64,000 nucleotides of DNA from a bacterium (lineage in GTDB: Bacteria > Cyanobacteriota > Vampirovibrionia > Obscuribacterales > Obscuribacteraceae). Positions 9,358 to 17,861 of this stretch are shown here, in pieces (position 1 is the stretch's first letter; each line of letters starts with the position of its first letter). Below the pieces are notes generated by a model. It ran no database searches and was not told the origin of the DNA. It worked only from the letters and a program-made list of their open reading frames with translations. Location of the stretch: the NCBI GenBank assembly GCA_018062085.1, contig JAGOSY010000013.1:28792-92791 (forward strand), in the 5' to 3' direction. Both the position numbers and the translations under genes were made by a program.

Positions 9358-9770
9358 TGGAAAATTCCGCTATCTCAGTTCTAGTAGATCATGATGGACA
9401 CAAGTTTCAAGGGCGCCATATGATGGCGAGCTTAATTGGTTGTTCGACAGCCGCACTGCTTGATGTCGAAGCGCTGTTAGAGAATTTCTCGGCTGCTGCT
9501 ACGGCTGCCGGCGCCACTGTTATTGAAGCCAGGCATCATCTCTTTCCTAATGGTGGCATGACTGCTGTGCTTTTGCTTTCTGAAAGTCATGCTAGTATTC
9601 ACACCTATCCCGAGAATGCCGCTTGTTTCGTTGATTTGTTTACTTGCGGAAGTGCCGTTGATCAATCAAAATTCAATCAAGTTTTGTCTGGCTACTTGAA
9701 GCCTACTCAAATTAATCAGAACGCCTTCACTCGTGGCCTCACTGCCGAATTGGTTGAATCACTTTTGTAG
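9357..9770 (+). CDS. speD: S-adenosylmethionine decarboxylase proenzyme (prokaryotic class 1B type)
   Basis: The enzyme makes decarboxylated S-adenosylmethionine, the aminopropyl donor for spermidine. At 137 residues it is the short, single-domain prokaryotic form. The SESHASIHTYPE segment holds the self-cleavage site: E76-S77, where S77 becomes the pyruvoyl group, with H82 and C97 at the spacing (+5, +20) known for the processing His and catalytic Cys of this family. Start and stop are clear. It overlaps the helicase by one base and the convergent photolyase gene by 12 bases at its 3' end. No spermidine synthase is in the window. Confidence 0.95.
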   Translation: MENSAISVLVDHDGHKFQGRHMMASLIGCSTAALLDVEALLENFSAAATAAGATVIEARHHLFPNGGMTAVLLLSESHASIHTYPENAACFVDLFTCGSAVDQSKFNQVLSGYLKPTQINQNAFTRGLTAELVESLL

Positions 9771-11513
9771 TTTGTCGCCAGCAAGCAAAGTCTTGATTGT
9801 TTTTTCATAGATTGCGCGGTCTTCTTCCTTGAGGCTGTCAGCTCGTTTCTTTGCTGAATTGATTGGCATGGCCATGCGCAGATTGCCTTCAAGCTTATCT
9901 TTGTGCCGTTCTAAAAAAGCCCAGTAAAGCCGCGTTATTGGACAGTTCTTGGCGGGATCGAACTGGCAGCCCTTACAGTAGTCACTCATCTTGTTGATAT
10001 AGGCGGCCCCTGATATATAGGGCTTAGTAGTCATTAGGCCGCCCACGCTATAGGTGCCCATGGCCAGTACATTTGGTTCTACCACCCAATCAAAGGCATC
10101 GAAGTAGGCCACCCAGAACCAATCAGTCAACTCTCTCGGGGAAATATCGAGCAAAGTCGCTAGATTAGAGAGCACCATCAAGCGTGTAATGTGGTGACTG
10201 TAGGCTTCATCCCAAACTGATTGAACGACGGTGTCGAGGCAGTTCAGACCTGATGCCGCACCCCAGAAGGCCGGTGGCAGCGAATTGCATGACCCGAAAT
10301 AGGACGGGCAGGCGCCTCCGTCTCCTTTCCCAGCATCAATTTCAACTGTTGACTGACGAAAACTTTTGCCTGACCAAAGTTTGTAGCCGCCATCGCCTGG
10401 TTGTGGTGCAATGGGTGGTGGTGCTGTGGGTGTTGGCGATTTTGGGCTAATGGTGCGAAATCCATCTGTGGCTAAGTGTATCTTGTGGACAAATTCGCGC
10501 CAGCCCAAGACTTGTCTGATGAAGCCTTCTTGGCTGGGTAAGGGCAGATCTAGCGAGAGTACGTCTTGAACTATTTGCTTTGGTGTCAGTCTGTGTATGT
10601 TCAATGTGGCTGAAATGCGAGAGTGAAACATGCCGCGATTCTCACTCGACATGGCATCTTCGAAGGGGCCAAAGAGAGGCAAACAATTCTCCGTGGCCCA
10701 GCGCCATAGCCGTTCGCAATCGGCTTGGGTGGCTGGCAAATTTTCTAAATCGAGTTGGCCTGGATGATTGGCCATGTGCTTATTGATTAGTTGACCAACT
10801 TCTTCAGTGATATCGCTTACCGAAAATCTTGGCATTTGGGGTGGCAGTGGTTCGCCTTTCCAGGGCAGTCTATTTTCACTATCGAAGCTGTATTTGCCTC
10901 CTCTGGGCTTGCCGTCCTCCATGAGTATGCCTGTGTTTTGACGCACTCGCCGGTAGAAGGCATCCATTCGATAGCTACCGTTTTTATCAACGATAGCCTC
11001 TAAGTCAGATAGCTTTGTTAGCCAGCCCTCGTGTGCAGTTTGAATTAAAGCTCCGCTTTGCAGTAAAGGTTGCAAATCGATTCTCAGCTCGCGCTCGGCT
11101 GGTTCCATAACTTCAATTGGACCGATCTCTTTGGCTAGTTCTTCTAATACTGAGCTGTATAGCCCATTAGCGTTTGTCACTACTTCATGACGCACCGCCA
11201 CCCCCCGCTCTGCCTGCTCGATGGCGAAGTGTCTAAGGTTTGCTAAGATTAGCGCTAGCTTTTGTTTGTGGTATGGCCTTCTGGCTGCTTTCGCTGGGTT
11301 CTCAATTAAGATGATGCCGAGCGATTCTGGCTTTTCTCTGCTCAGCGGTCCGAGTTTGTCAGTGACTTGATCGTATGGCATATAGAGCCAGCGTCGTTTG
11401 TCTTTGCTCACGCGGCTTCCGGTTCCGCCGGTGTTCCCCTTTTCGCCGTAGCTGAACATGCCGAGCTTAAGCGGATTGACTTTATTTAGTTGTTGTTTAA
11501 AGATACTGGCCAT
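9759..11513 (-). CDS. Cryptochrome/photolyase-related protein, prokaryotic (6-4)/FeS-BCP type
   Basis: The 584-residue protein matches deoxyribodipyrimidine photolyase-related proteins. It has an N-terminal antenna-type Rossmann region, a mid-region with the GFIRQVLGWREFVHKIH FAD-binding helix, and the C-terminal WFWVAYFDAFDWVVEPNVLAMG segment that surrounds FAD in this group. Cysteines that could hold the family's iron-sulfur cluster are present: one in NCLDTVVQSVWD and three in YCKGCQFDPAKNCPITRLYW. The last spacing is shorter than in the best-known members. An extra Pro-rich stretch lies between about residues 360 and 390. Expected activity is light-driven repair of (6-4) photoproducts or blue-light sensing. 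No ribosome binding site is obvious at the ATG, so the start may be later. Confidence 0.85.
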   Translation of the reverse strand: MASIFKQQLNKVNPLKLGMFSYGEKGNTGGTGSRVSKDKRRWLYMPYDQVTDKLGPLSREKPESLGIILIENPAKAARRPYHKQKLALILANLRHFAIEQAERGVAVRHEVVTNANGLYSSVLEELAKEIGPIEVMEPAERELRIDLQPLLQSGALIQTAHEGWLTKLSDLEAIVDKNGSYRMDAFYRRVRQNTGILMEDGKPRGGKYSFDSENRLPWKGEPLPPQMPRFSVSDITEEVGQLINKHMANHPGQLDLENLPATQADCERLWRWATENCLPLFGPFEDAMSSENRGMFHSRISATLNIHRLTPKQIVQDVLSLDLPLPSQEGFIRQVLGWREFVHKIHLATDGFRTISPKSPTPTAPPPIAPQPGDGGYKLWSGKSFRQSTVEIDAGKGDGGACPSYFGSCNSLPPAFWGAASGLNCLDTVVQSVWDEAYSHHITRLMVLSNLATLLDISPRELTDWFWVAYFDAFDWVVEPNVLAMGTYSVGGLMTTKPYISGAAYINKMSDYCKGCQFDPAKNCPITRLYWAFLERHKDKLEGNLRMAMPINSAKKRADSLKEEDRAIYEKTIKTLLAGDKLQK

Positions 11514-11566
11514 TTTGCTGTTGAAGTATCCAGTCTCTGCAATAAGGAATTATGCTCCACGCACAG

Positions 11567-11614
11567 TTTTCAAAACGGTCATATTTTCCTAAGAAAATAT
11601 GACCGTTTTGAAAA
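11567..11614. repeat. Palindromic hairpin, family copy 2 (longest)
   Basis: Two perfect 22-base arms occupy 11567-11588 and 11593-11614 with a four-base CTAA loop. Both arms contain the family core, here as ATATGACCGTTTTG on the right. It lies 53 bases upstream of the photolyase-related gene's start and 162 bases downstream of the minus-strand gene starting at 12535, so it could terminate that upstream transcript. Confidence 0.9.
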
Positions 11615-11776
11615 GCCGCAATACTACAGTAGTAATTCGTTTCACATTTTGCGGACGTATGATCACTGACATCATATCTACTGTAGATGGAATTTTCCCC
11701 AAATTGTGGGCTGGGGGCTCTTCTATAACGGACTACTTACTCCAATTTCATTTTTTGTCGTCACTGGTTTAAGTAG

Positions 11777-12535
11777 TTAGTGCACTGCTTGCGGTAGCAC
11801 AACGCCCCATTCAAAGTGGCGGCCAAGATCGTCAGCTGGTAGCCAGTTAACGTAGAATCCAATTGGTTGAAGCTGCAGCAATTTCATTTCTTGTTCAGTG
11901 GCGTAGAAGCTTTGTATGTAGCCATCTGGAAAAACAACATCAAGCATTTTGTTCCAGAGATGGAACTTGATCTGACCACCCGATTTAGGCTCCATTGTCA
12001 AGAAATTGCCGTCGGCCGAAAAGGTCATGCGGCCCTCTTTGCCAATTACAACCTGGCTTCTGTCTGGCAAAAGTTGAAATTCGCGGGCGTCACCTTTCTC
12101 TTTGAGAGTGGCATATTTAGCGCCGTTGGAGGATTCTTTGATTTGTGCGGAACGCTTGCCAAAAGTTGTTTTGTAGCAGAGTTCGCCGTCAGTCATGTCT
12201 AATTTGAGATTCTTCAATTTGACATCGGGTTGAAGATTATCTAAATAGTATTCGCCACCATCTGTGGTGGTGAGCACGCGGCCGTCGGAGAATGTCAAAG
12301 TTTCTATTCTTCCTTTCAGACCATAGTTAACAGTGATGGTGCGGCCATCACTTAGAGAGAGAACAGCAAAAGCAGGCTGCTTTTTGCTATAAGTCTGGCC
12401 GTTGGCTTGGGCTTGGCCCTTTGCTCGGTCCACGCGTTGAAAAATTTGTTTGAGTTCAGCCACTTCTGTGGGCTGCGGAGCAACGCTCGATGTGGCTTGC
12501 GGCTTATCCAGTACTTTTGTTTTCGCCTTGGCCAT
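11777..12535 (-). CDS. Hypothetical protein with DG-rich beta-strand repeats
   Basis: The 252-residue protein has a charged, probably flexible N-terminus (about 1-60). It then shows several short repeats built on hydrophobic strands broken by DG or DGR turns, for example SDGRTITVNYG, FSDGRVLTTTDGGEY and FSADGNFLTME. This pattern suggests a beta-sheet repeat domain of the YD/NHL/RHS appearance, without a clear match to any. There is no signal peptide or membrane segment. The ATG follows AAGGAGAG by seven bases, a good ribosome binding site. A similar DG-repeat style is seen in the 640-residue protein at 29824-31746. Function unknown. Confidence 0.65.
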   Translation of the reverse strand: MAKAKTKVLDKPQATSSVAPQPTEVAELKQIFQRVDRAKGQAQANGQTYSKKQPAFAVLSLSDGRTITVNYGLKGRIETLTFSDGRVLTTTDGGEYYLDNLQPDVKLKNLKLDMTDGELCYKTTFGKRSAQIKESSNGAKYATLKEKGDAREFQLLPDRSQVVIGKEGRMTFSADGNFLTMEPKSGGQIKFHLWNKMLDVVFPDGYIQSFYATEQEMKLLQLQPIGFYVNWLPADDLGRHFEWGVVLPQAVH

Positions 12536-12801
12536 GGTGCTCTCCTTGATTCCTAGAAAGTGGGGTCGAGAATGTAATCGAAAGGTTTATCAGCTACTAA
12601 TGTTATAGGTTATTAAGATACAACCTTCGGTATATCCTTGTCGACCGGTCCTTATATGTAGTCTTGGTCGGCTCCGATATGCAGATTCGGGCGGGCGCAT
12701 GTTTTCAGGTTTGCCCCTAGAGCAAGCCCGGAAAAATTTAGAGATTAAATCGATCGCCTGACCTTAGTTTTATACCCGGCTGATAATTCCTTAACCAATT
12801 A

Positions 12802-14073
12802 TCACAATGGCGGAGAGCCACCGGTTTCAGTCTCAGCCGGCTTGGAAATTGTCCCAGGGCCAGAGCTTCTAGCTGGCGCGGTTGGCAGCTTCGCCCTGAT
12901 CAGCAAAAGGGCGTCATTTATGGCAGCTATGCTCTTGGGAAATCCTAACTCAAAGGTTTTACCTGATGTCGAACCGCCTTCACGCACTGCTATTCCTTCT
13001 GCGCAGGCCTCTTCTTTGCCGCCATCACCTGACTGTAAGAAGTATTTGAGGGTGCCATTGAGGTTGGCTGGCATGGCTTTGATGTCGGCCTCGTATGCCT
13101 TCGTGTAGGCTGTTGAGTCAGACAATTTGTTGATGGCATAATCAGTGGCGTGGCCTATTTCGTGGCGGGTTACGTCTTCTGTGCGGTTGCTCTTAACCCA
13201 CTGATTGCCTGTTTTTCTGGTTTCTTCGGCGACCACAACTAAGTTGCGGCTTGGGCTGTAAGCGCCATCGACTGCATCCCATGTCAATCCGGGTGGCCAA
13301 CCCCGCGGCTTCTGTCCTTTCAGCTCGGGTAGGGCATCGGTAATTCTGCGAGTTGGAGTCACCACTGTTCCGTCTTTGGCGAGCAGGTCGCGTACTTCTG
13401 GCGACATCTTTGCGTATGTATCGTTGACCATGTCGACGAACTGCGTTGATGCTGGAACTACTACATCAGGAATTAGTGCACTTGGAGCGGTCACGTCTGG
13501 AGTGGATACACCCGGCGCGGTGGCGTCGGTGGTTGTGGTAGAGGATTGATCTCCAGGCTTGCTGTCCTGATCTTTATTTGGATCCTTGTTTAGGTCTTTG
13601 TCCGGCTCTTGCTGCGGTTTCGGCCCATCAATGCTGGATTGTCTTGCTGGCTGTTGCTCCGGCTTGCTTGTGGTATCGTCTTGCCAGGCTGGTACTAGCT
13701 TGGTTTCGCCTTTCTTGATGCCACCTAAATGTTTGTAGACGTCGTCGTAGAGCTTGTCTCCCAGTTTGTATTCGACCTCAGCTTCGCCGCTTAAATCGCC
13801 TTTTTTTCCTTTTAAGTGGAGAACAATAGTTTCATTGTCTTGCAATAGCGCTACACCAATCGGTGGTTCTTTGGCGCTTGTGTCTGTGCTTGCTGGAAGA
13901 CGTATCTTTTCGCCAGGCCCGGCTTGCTGCGCTTCGCTCGGTTTTTGGTCGCCGGTTTTATTAGACTGCCCGGCTTTACCGCTTCCTTGCAAAATATCGA
14001 CAGAGTTTAGCTGAGGGTGTTCACCACCCTTAGTCTTTGGGTCTAACTTGTCGTTGTCGGATTGTTTATCCAT
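12802..14073 (-). CDS. Putative zinc metallopeptidase with HEIGH motif and disordered N-terminus
   Basis: The first 200 residues are Lys/Gln/Asp/Pro-rich with repeated KDxNKD and TxPDVTAPS patterns and are probably disordered. The C-terminal 200 residues contain TRHEIGHATDYAI, a zincin HExxH motif at residues 304-308, and about 50 residues later EEACAEGIAV, which could supply the third, glutamate ligand. This arrangement resembles the anthrax lethal factor-like (M34/ATLF) catalytic domain. No signal peptide is seen. The protein begins with a hydrophilic stretch like several other large proteins in this window. Substrate and location are unknown. The family call is from motif spacing only. Confidence 0.7.
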   Translation of the reverse strand: MDKQSDNDKLDPKTKGGEHPQLNSVDILQGSGKAGQSNKTGDQKPSEAQQAGPGEKIRLPASTDTSAKEPPIGVALLQDNETIVLHLKGKKGDLSGEAEVEYKLGDKLYDDVYKHLGGIKKGETKLVPAWQDDTTSKPEQQPARQSSIDGPKPQQEPDKDLNKDPNKDQDSKPGDQSSTTTTDATAPGVSTPDVTAPSALIPDVVVPASTQFVDMVNDTYAKMSPEVRDLLAKDGTVVTPTRRITDALPELKGQKPRGWPPGLTWDAVDGAYSPSRNLVVVAEETRKTGNQWVKSNRTEDVTRHEIGHATDYAINKLSDSTAYTKAYEADIKAMPANLNGTLKYFLQSGDGGKEEACAEGIAVREGGSTSGKTFELGFPKSIAAINDALLLIRAKLPTAPARSSGPGTISKPAETETGGSPPL

Positions 14074-14252
14074 TCATAAGCCAGCTTTAGGCGAGGAGTA
14101 AGTTACTTTGCCTAGCTAATACACCTGGCAAATATACCTGGCAAACCACAGTATGGCGCTGGTGAACTTACGTATAATCGGGCGTATTATTTGACCTATT
14201 TTTTGCGTATTTCTTTCGAATTCTTGGCTTGTTATCCTGCATAGTTCTCGAC

Positions 14253-15089
14253 TTAGACTTCTTGAGCTTCGGGCAATTCGTGCCGTTCTTGGTCGGGGCG
14301 GTAGGAAAGAGTGGGGAGGTCGGAGCTGTCCAAAACATCTTGGCACTCTAAAACATCGCGGCGCTCGTGCGCGCGCGGCTGCACCAGAATTGGAGCTGGT
14401 TGGAAAGCTTCTTTGGCTAGTTTTTCTAACTCTAGAACAACGTCATCGATAGTCATGTTGTCTGTGATTAATTCAATGGCGTCCACAGCGCGCATCAATG
14501 GAGAGACCGCGCGATTGCAGTCGAGGTAGTCGCGCTCATTAATGGCTTTGAGAAGTTCGTCAAAGTTGGGTGTTTCGCCCTGGGCCGCTAACTCCTTCTG
14601 GCGCCTGCGGGCGCGCTCTTCTGGGCTTGCGGTGAGGAAGACTTTGAGGCCTGCGTCAGGCATAACCACTGTGCCAATATCGCGACCATCAATGACACAA
14701 TAGCCTTCTCTGGCCAGTTCGCGCTGCTTATCGACTAATACTTCGCGAACCTTACCTAGAGCGGCAATGCCTGCAGTTAATTCAGACATCTTCTGGGTGC
14801 GAATTTCGCGTGTAATTTCTTCGTCGTCTACAAATACTCTGATTTTGCCATCGGAGCTTTCGTCAGCCGGCTTAAGCTGAATATTGGAGCGGCTTGCAAG
14901 GGCAGCAATGGCATCGCCATCAGTCAGAGCAATATCGTTCTTTAGCGCCAACCAAGTTGATGCTCTATACATAGCCCCAGTATCTATATATAGGTACCCA
15001 AGGTGGTCGGCCAGCTTACGGGCTACGGTTGATTTGCCGGCGCCTGCGGGTCCATCGATAGCTATTTGCAGCGCTTGCGGATGTCCCAC
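14253..15089 (-). CDS. cmk: Cytidylate kinase
   Basis: The enzyme phosphorylates CMP and dCMP with ATP in pyrimidine nucleotide synthesis. The N-terminus holds IAIDGPAGAGKSTVARKLA with the P-loop lysine at residue 19. It continues with LYIDTGAMYRA, the CMP-binding CVIDGRDIGTVVMPDA, and the RARRRQKEL lid. An upstream ATG at 15182 would overlap the previous gene and has no ribosome binding site. The GTG at 15087-15089, with GGGGA a few bases upstream, starts right where family similarity begins and 14 bases after the upstream gene's stop. The C-terminus has an unusual 50-residue hydrophilic tail after the kinase domain. It forms an operon with the SelW-like gene. Confidence 0.93.
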   Translation of the reverse strand: MGHPQALQIAIDGPAGAGKSTVARKLADHLGYLYIDTGAMYRASTWLALKNDIALTDGDAIAALASRSNIQLKPADESSDGKIRVFVDDEEITREIRTQKMSELTAGIAALGKVREVLVDKQRELAREGYCVIDGRDIGTVVMPDAGLKVFLTASPEERARRRQKELAAQGETPNFDELLKAINERDYLDCNRAVSPLMRAVDAIELITDNMTIDDVVLELEKLAKEAFQPAPILVQPRAHERRDVLECQDVLDSSDLPTLSYRPDQERHELPEAQEV

Positions 15090-15102
15090 TCTTTTCCCCG
15101 AC

Positions 15103-15462
15103 TTATTTGTGTGATGGTGTTCTAAAAAGGCTATAGATCCAGTCCAAGACTCCGCCGCTATGTCCAGCTTCGTGGGCTGCATTTGTTTGTGCCTCGTCCA
15201 GGGGTTGACCGTCTTTTATGTTCTTGATGATGGCTTGTACTTCTCCTTCTTCGGGGAAGCGATCGCTAGTCTTTTTAGAAAAGAGCAGCACTCCCTGGTC
15301 TTCTACTTCGAAAACTCCACCCTCGGCAGGAACCAGAAGACAGCCGGCGCTTGAATCTTTTTCTAGCTGCTCTGAAAGTTTTACGGCTCTGTCTTTACAA
15401 TCGATTAGCGACGTGCAATAAGTGATTTTGAATCGTTTGTCTGCGGTTTCAGCCATGAACAA
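15103..15462 (-). CDS. SelW/Rdx-like protein with altered redox motif
   Basis: The 119-residue protein shows the Rdx (SelW/SelT/SelH) family layout. A strand leads into a Cys (ITYC, C16) and a helix (DRAVKLSEQL). Then comes GGVFEVEDQGVLLFSKKTSD followed by RFPEEGEV, the typical second half. Known members have CxxC or CxxU after the first strand and act in thiol redox reactions. Here the residues are CTSLIDC, so the second Cys (C22) is six positions on and the usual CxxC is missing. A C-terminal extension of about 40 residues is extra. It sits 14 bases upstream of cmk and is probably co-transcribed. The family assignment is from pattern and is fairly, not fully, secure. Confidence 0.65.
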   Translation of the reverse strand: MFMAETADKRFKITYCTSLIDCKDRAVKLSEQLEKDSSAGCLLVPAEGGVFEVEDQGVLLFSKKTSDRFPEEGEVQAIIKNIKDGQPLDEAQTNAAHEAGHSGGVLDWIYSLFRTPSHK

Positions 15463-15522
15463 GTCCTCTGTTGGTGCTTTTCAGGTTTCCTAGAAGTCTG
15501 TGCGAATAAGCATTTACGTGGT

Positions 15523-16677
15523 TTAAGGCGTTTTCCGGAATAACCGTTTGTACCACGGCAGTGCCAGGAATGCTTGATATTGCGAACGATGTTCTTTTAG
15601 TGCTTGTTGGGCATAGCTAAGGTCTTGCTTGAGCTCACCAGTTTCTTTAGCATTGACTTCAAGTAAAAGCATAGAGCGTTGCATCTCTTGCATCAAGCGC
15701 AAATCGTCAAGGTGCATGCGGCGCTGCTCTGCCAGTTCCTTTTGAGTATTGGCTAGCTCGCGCAGTAGCTTCTCGACTTCATCGGAGCGATCGATGACGA
15801 TTGTGGCATGTTCAATATCAGCGTCGATTATGCCGGCTAGTTCGTTGTTGCTGCGGGTCGCGCGGTTGCGCCGAGGTTCATTGACGGGGCCCACTGCTAG
15901 ACCGAGAGAAGCTAACTCTTTTTGGGCCATCTTGCCTGCCGATTGAAGAAACTTCTCTAGTGAGAAAGGTTCGTTTGGGGAAGAAGGCGCTGCCACGGCG
16001 GGGTTTGGTGTAGGTGCCATCTTTCTCTCATGCGATTTAGTTGCCATATTTTCTGCAAGCTTTTCCGCTTGTTTATCTCGGGTTGTTTCAGCCGTGGCAC
16101 TTAATGGGCTGACTTCTACGTCCTCTATGTGATTTTCACCAATATCTTCGCTCTGATGCTGATTTTGGTTTTCGGCACGAGCTTCACGTCTATTGGTCTC
16201 ACGACGACTGTGTTTGATTCTGAACCCGGGAGGGGGAATAATGCGCCATTCTTCCACGCCATCGATGCGTACACGGCGAGCGGCCCAGCCCTCGGGAAGG
16301 TGATTGCCCCATCTACCCAGTATTGAGCGCTCAACACCCCTAGTTGATCTTCCTAACATACTGGCGGCTTGATCCACAGTTAGCCAAGGTCGCGGCACTT
16401 CATAAGACCAGCTGTCTGCATAATTGTCGACAATTTCGTCGCCATAATCGTCGTCGTTACTTTCACGGTAACTGTTGCTGTCAAGGTTAGTTTCTTGTTC
16501 CGCCTTGGCGGCACTGCTGTTATTGACTTGAAGGTCAACTGCAAGATCGACATTGACCTCAGCAGTGACATTGCTGTCTAGATTTACTAGGGCGTCGATA
16601 TCTACGACTAGTTCGTGATCTTCGGTGATTTGTCCGATTGAACCCAGACTGGTTGTTGTTGTTGCTGTTTCTTTCAT
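15523..16677 (-). CDS. HTH/coiled-coil protein with C-terminal PWYKRLF motif (paralogue of 25403-26176)
   Basis: The protein of about 384 residues has an acidic Asn/Asp/Val-rich N-terminus (1-90). A MerR/excisionase-like helix-turn-helix follows (about 97-150: LTVDQAASMLGRSTRGVERS, then a wing-like RVRIDGVEEWRIIPP). Next are a disordered segment, and a coiled coil (about 290-370) ending in PWYKRLFRKTP. The ATG at 16677 follows AAAGG by nine bases, and a TTG at 16701 is an alternative. No membrane segment is seen. A shorter protein at 25403-26176 has the same order of parts and ends in RPWWKKLFSK. A DNA-binding, possibly nucleoid or partition-like role is inference. Confidence 0.75.
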   Translation of the reverse strand: MKETATTTTSLGSIGQITEDHELVVDIDALVNLDSNVTAEVNVDLAVDLQVNNSSAAKAEQETNLDSNSYRESNDDDYGDEIVDNYADSWSYEVPRPWLTVDQAASMLGRSTRGVERSILGRWGNHLPEGWAARRVRIDGVEEWRIIPPPGFRIKHSRRETNRREARAENQNQHQSEDIGENHIEDVEVSPLSATAETTRDKQAEKLAENMATKSHERKMAPTPNPAVAAPSSPNEPFSLEKFLQSAGKMAQKELASLGLAVGPVNEPRRNRATRSNNELAGIIDADIEHATIVIDRSDEVEKLLRELANTQKELAEQRRMHLDDLRLMQEMQRSMLLLEVNAKETGELKQDLSYAQQALKEHRSQYQAFLALPWYKRLFRKTP

Positions 16678-16828
16678 GAGCGTCAGCCTTTGATTCTGCA
16701 AGACCAGTGCTTATTCTACTGTTCTCAAGAGGCCCTGTCTCGTTTCTCTACGCCAATTGTGGGTTGATTTCTTTTAAGGCCAGCTTTTCGCCTCTTCATA
16801 GCACGCTTTCGCCTGTCTCTGTAAGCAA

Positions 16829-16857
16829 AGAGGGAGGGAATTTAAATCCCTCCCTCT
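16829..16857 (-). terminator. GC-rich hairpin downstream of superoxide dismutase
   Basis: GAGGGAGGGA at 16830-16839 pairs with TCCCTCCCTC at 16847-16856 across an AT loop. It is about 45 bases after the superoxide dismutase stop on the minus strand and is followed there by CTTTGCTT, a weak T-tract. It probably ends that transcript. Confidence 0.7.
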
Positions 16858-16903
16858 CGCAATATCACTTATTTTTTCCGAAGTTAGCCTTGCTAAAACA
16901 GTC

Positions 16904-17515
16904 TTACTTCAGCAGTCTGGCTTCAACCTTTTCCCAGTCAATGTTGCTATAGAAAGCTTCAATGTACTTAGGACGATCAGCTGGAACGTAGTCCAGTAAG
17001 AAAGCATGCTCCCAAACGTCCATTACAAGTATTGGTTGGAAGCCAGCGATGTTGCCTTCTTCGTGCAAAGTAATCCAGTGGTTGGAAAGAGTTTTTGTGA
17101 AGGGATCTTGGAACAAGACAGCCCAGCCAACACCGCGCATGGCGCCAACTTTGAGGAAGTCATTTTTCCAAACGTCAATTGATGAGTAGGTTTCTGTGAT
17201 CAATTTACCAATAGCGCTTGATTCTTTCAGCTCGGAACCGCCTGGCTTGAGGTTGCCGAAGTAGTATTCGTGCAGTCTCATGCCGTTGTATTCGAAGCCA
17301 TAACGACGCTTCAATTCTGCGTATTCAAGTGAGCCGCTCTTGCCAGCTTCTGTTAGTTCGATGATTTTTTCGTTTAAATCATTTGTATTCTTGACATAGC
17401 CAGCATAAAGCTTGAAATGAATTTCCAAAGTCTTGTCTGAAATGCCGGTTAAACCCAACAGGTGTTTGAAATCCTGAACAGGGTATGGCTTGTAAGTAAT
17501 CTTTTGCTGAAGCAT
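16904..17515 (-). CDS. Fe/Mn-family superoxide dismutase
   Basis: The enzyme converts superoxide to hydrogen peroxide and oxygen. Metal ligands are visible as H33 (LEIHFKLYAGYV), H82 (RLHEYYFGNL), D166 and H170 (MDVWEHAFLLDY). The family signature DxWEHAF is intact. The second His of the usual HxxxH stretch in the first helix is absent, which marks a divergent subgroup, and this residue is not a ligand. No signal peptide is seen, so the enzyme is cytosolic. The ATG follows AGGAG (17522-17526) by six bases. It is flanked by a terminator-like hairpin on the 3' side and a 346-base gap on the 5' side. Metal preference cannot be decided by eye. Confidence 0.94.
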   Translation of the reverse strand: MLQQKITYKPYPVQDFKHLLGLTGISDKTLEIHFKLYAGYVKNTNDLNEKIIELTEAGKSGSLEYAELKRRYGFEYNGMRLHEYYFGNLKPGGSELKESSAIGKLITETYSSIDVWKNDFLKVGAMRGVGWAVLFQDPFTKTLSNHWITLHEEGNIAGFQPILVMDVWEHAFLLDYVPADRPKYIEAFYSNIDWEKVEARLLK

Positions 17516-17861
17516 GAAGTTCTCCTATGCAGCGCAGTATTTAGTCTGGGTGCGGATCTTGATTGCTATTCATACCATGCGCTTTGTGATTATTGAGTGA
17601 ATTTCATAAAATCTGCATTCTTGGCTGGTTTTCTTGTCTCATATCGGCCAGAATTGGTAATGCTTACTCCTTGGAAACCGGCTTAAGGATTGGCATTTCA
17701 CCATCGAGGCTCATGCTAAATCTCGGGCTGGTGGCTGGCTCAATTTCTGGCTTAATTTAGTGAATAATCGATAAACTGAATGCACCACTTGCGGTGCATG
17801 CTCGGGTTCTTCACGTACCCTAGTCTTTAGTTGAAGTCGTTGGTTTAGGGGAATTACGACC
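17516..17861. other. Intergenic region upstream of superoxide dismutase
   Basis: No open reading frame with credible signals is present. It holds the superoxide dismutase ribosome binding site and presumably its promoter. A small inverted repeat, ATGCACC at 17780-17786 and GGTGCAT at 17793-17799, is the only structure seen. I could not assign a -35/-10 pair with confidence. Confidence 0.5.

Noticed and set aside
11777..12535. RHS/YD toxin repeat
   Set aside because: The DG turns look like this, but the YDxxGR core motif is not present and the protein is far too short.
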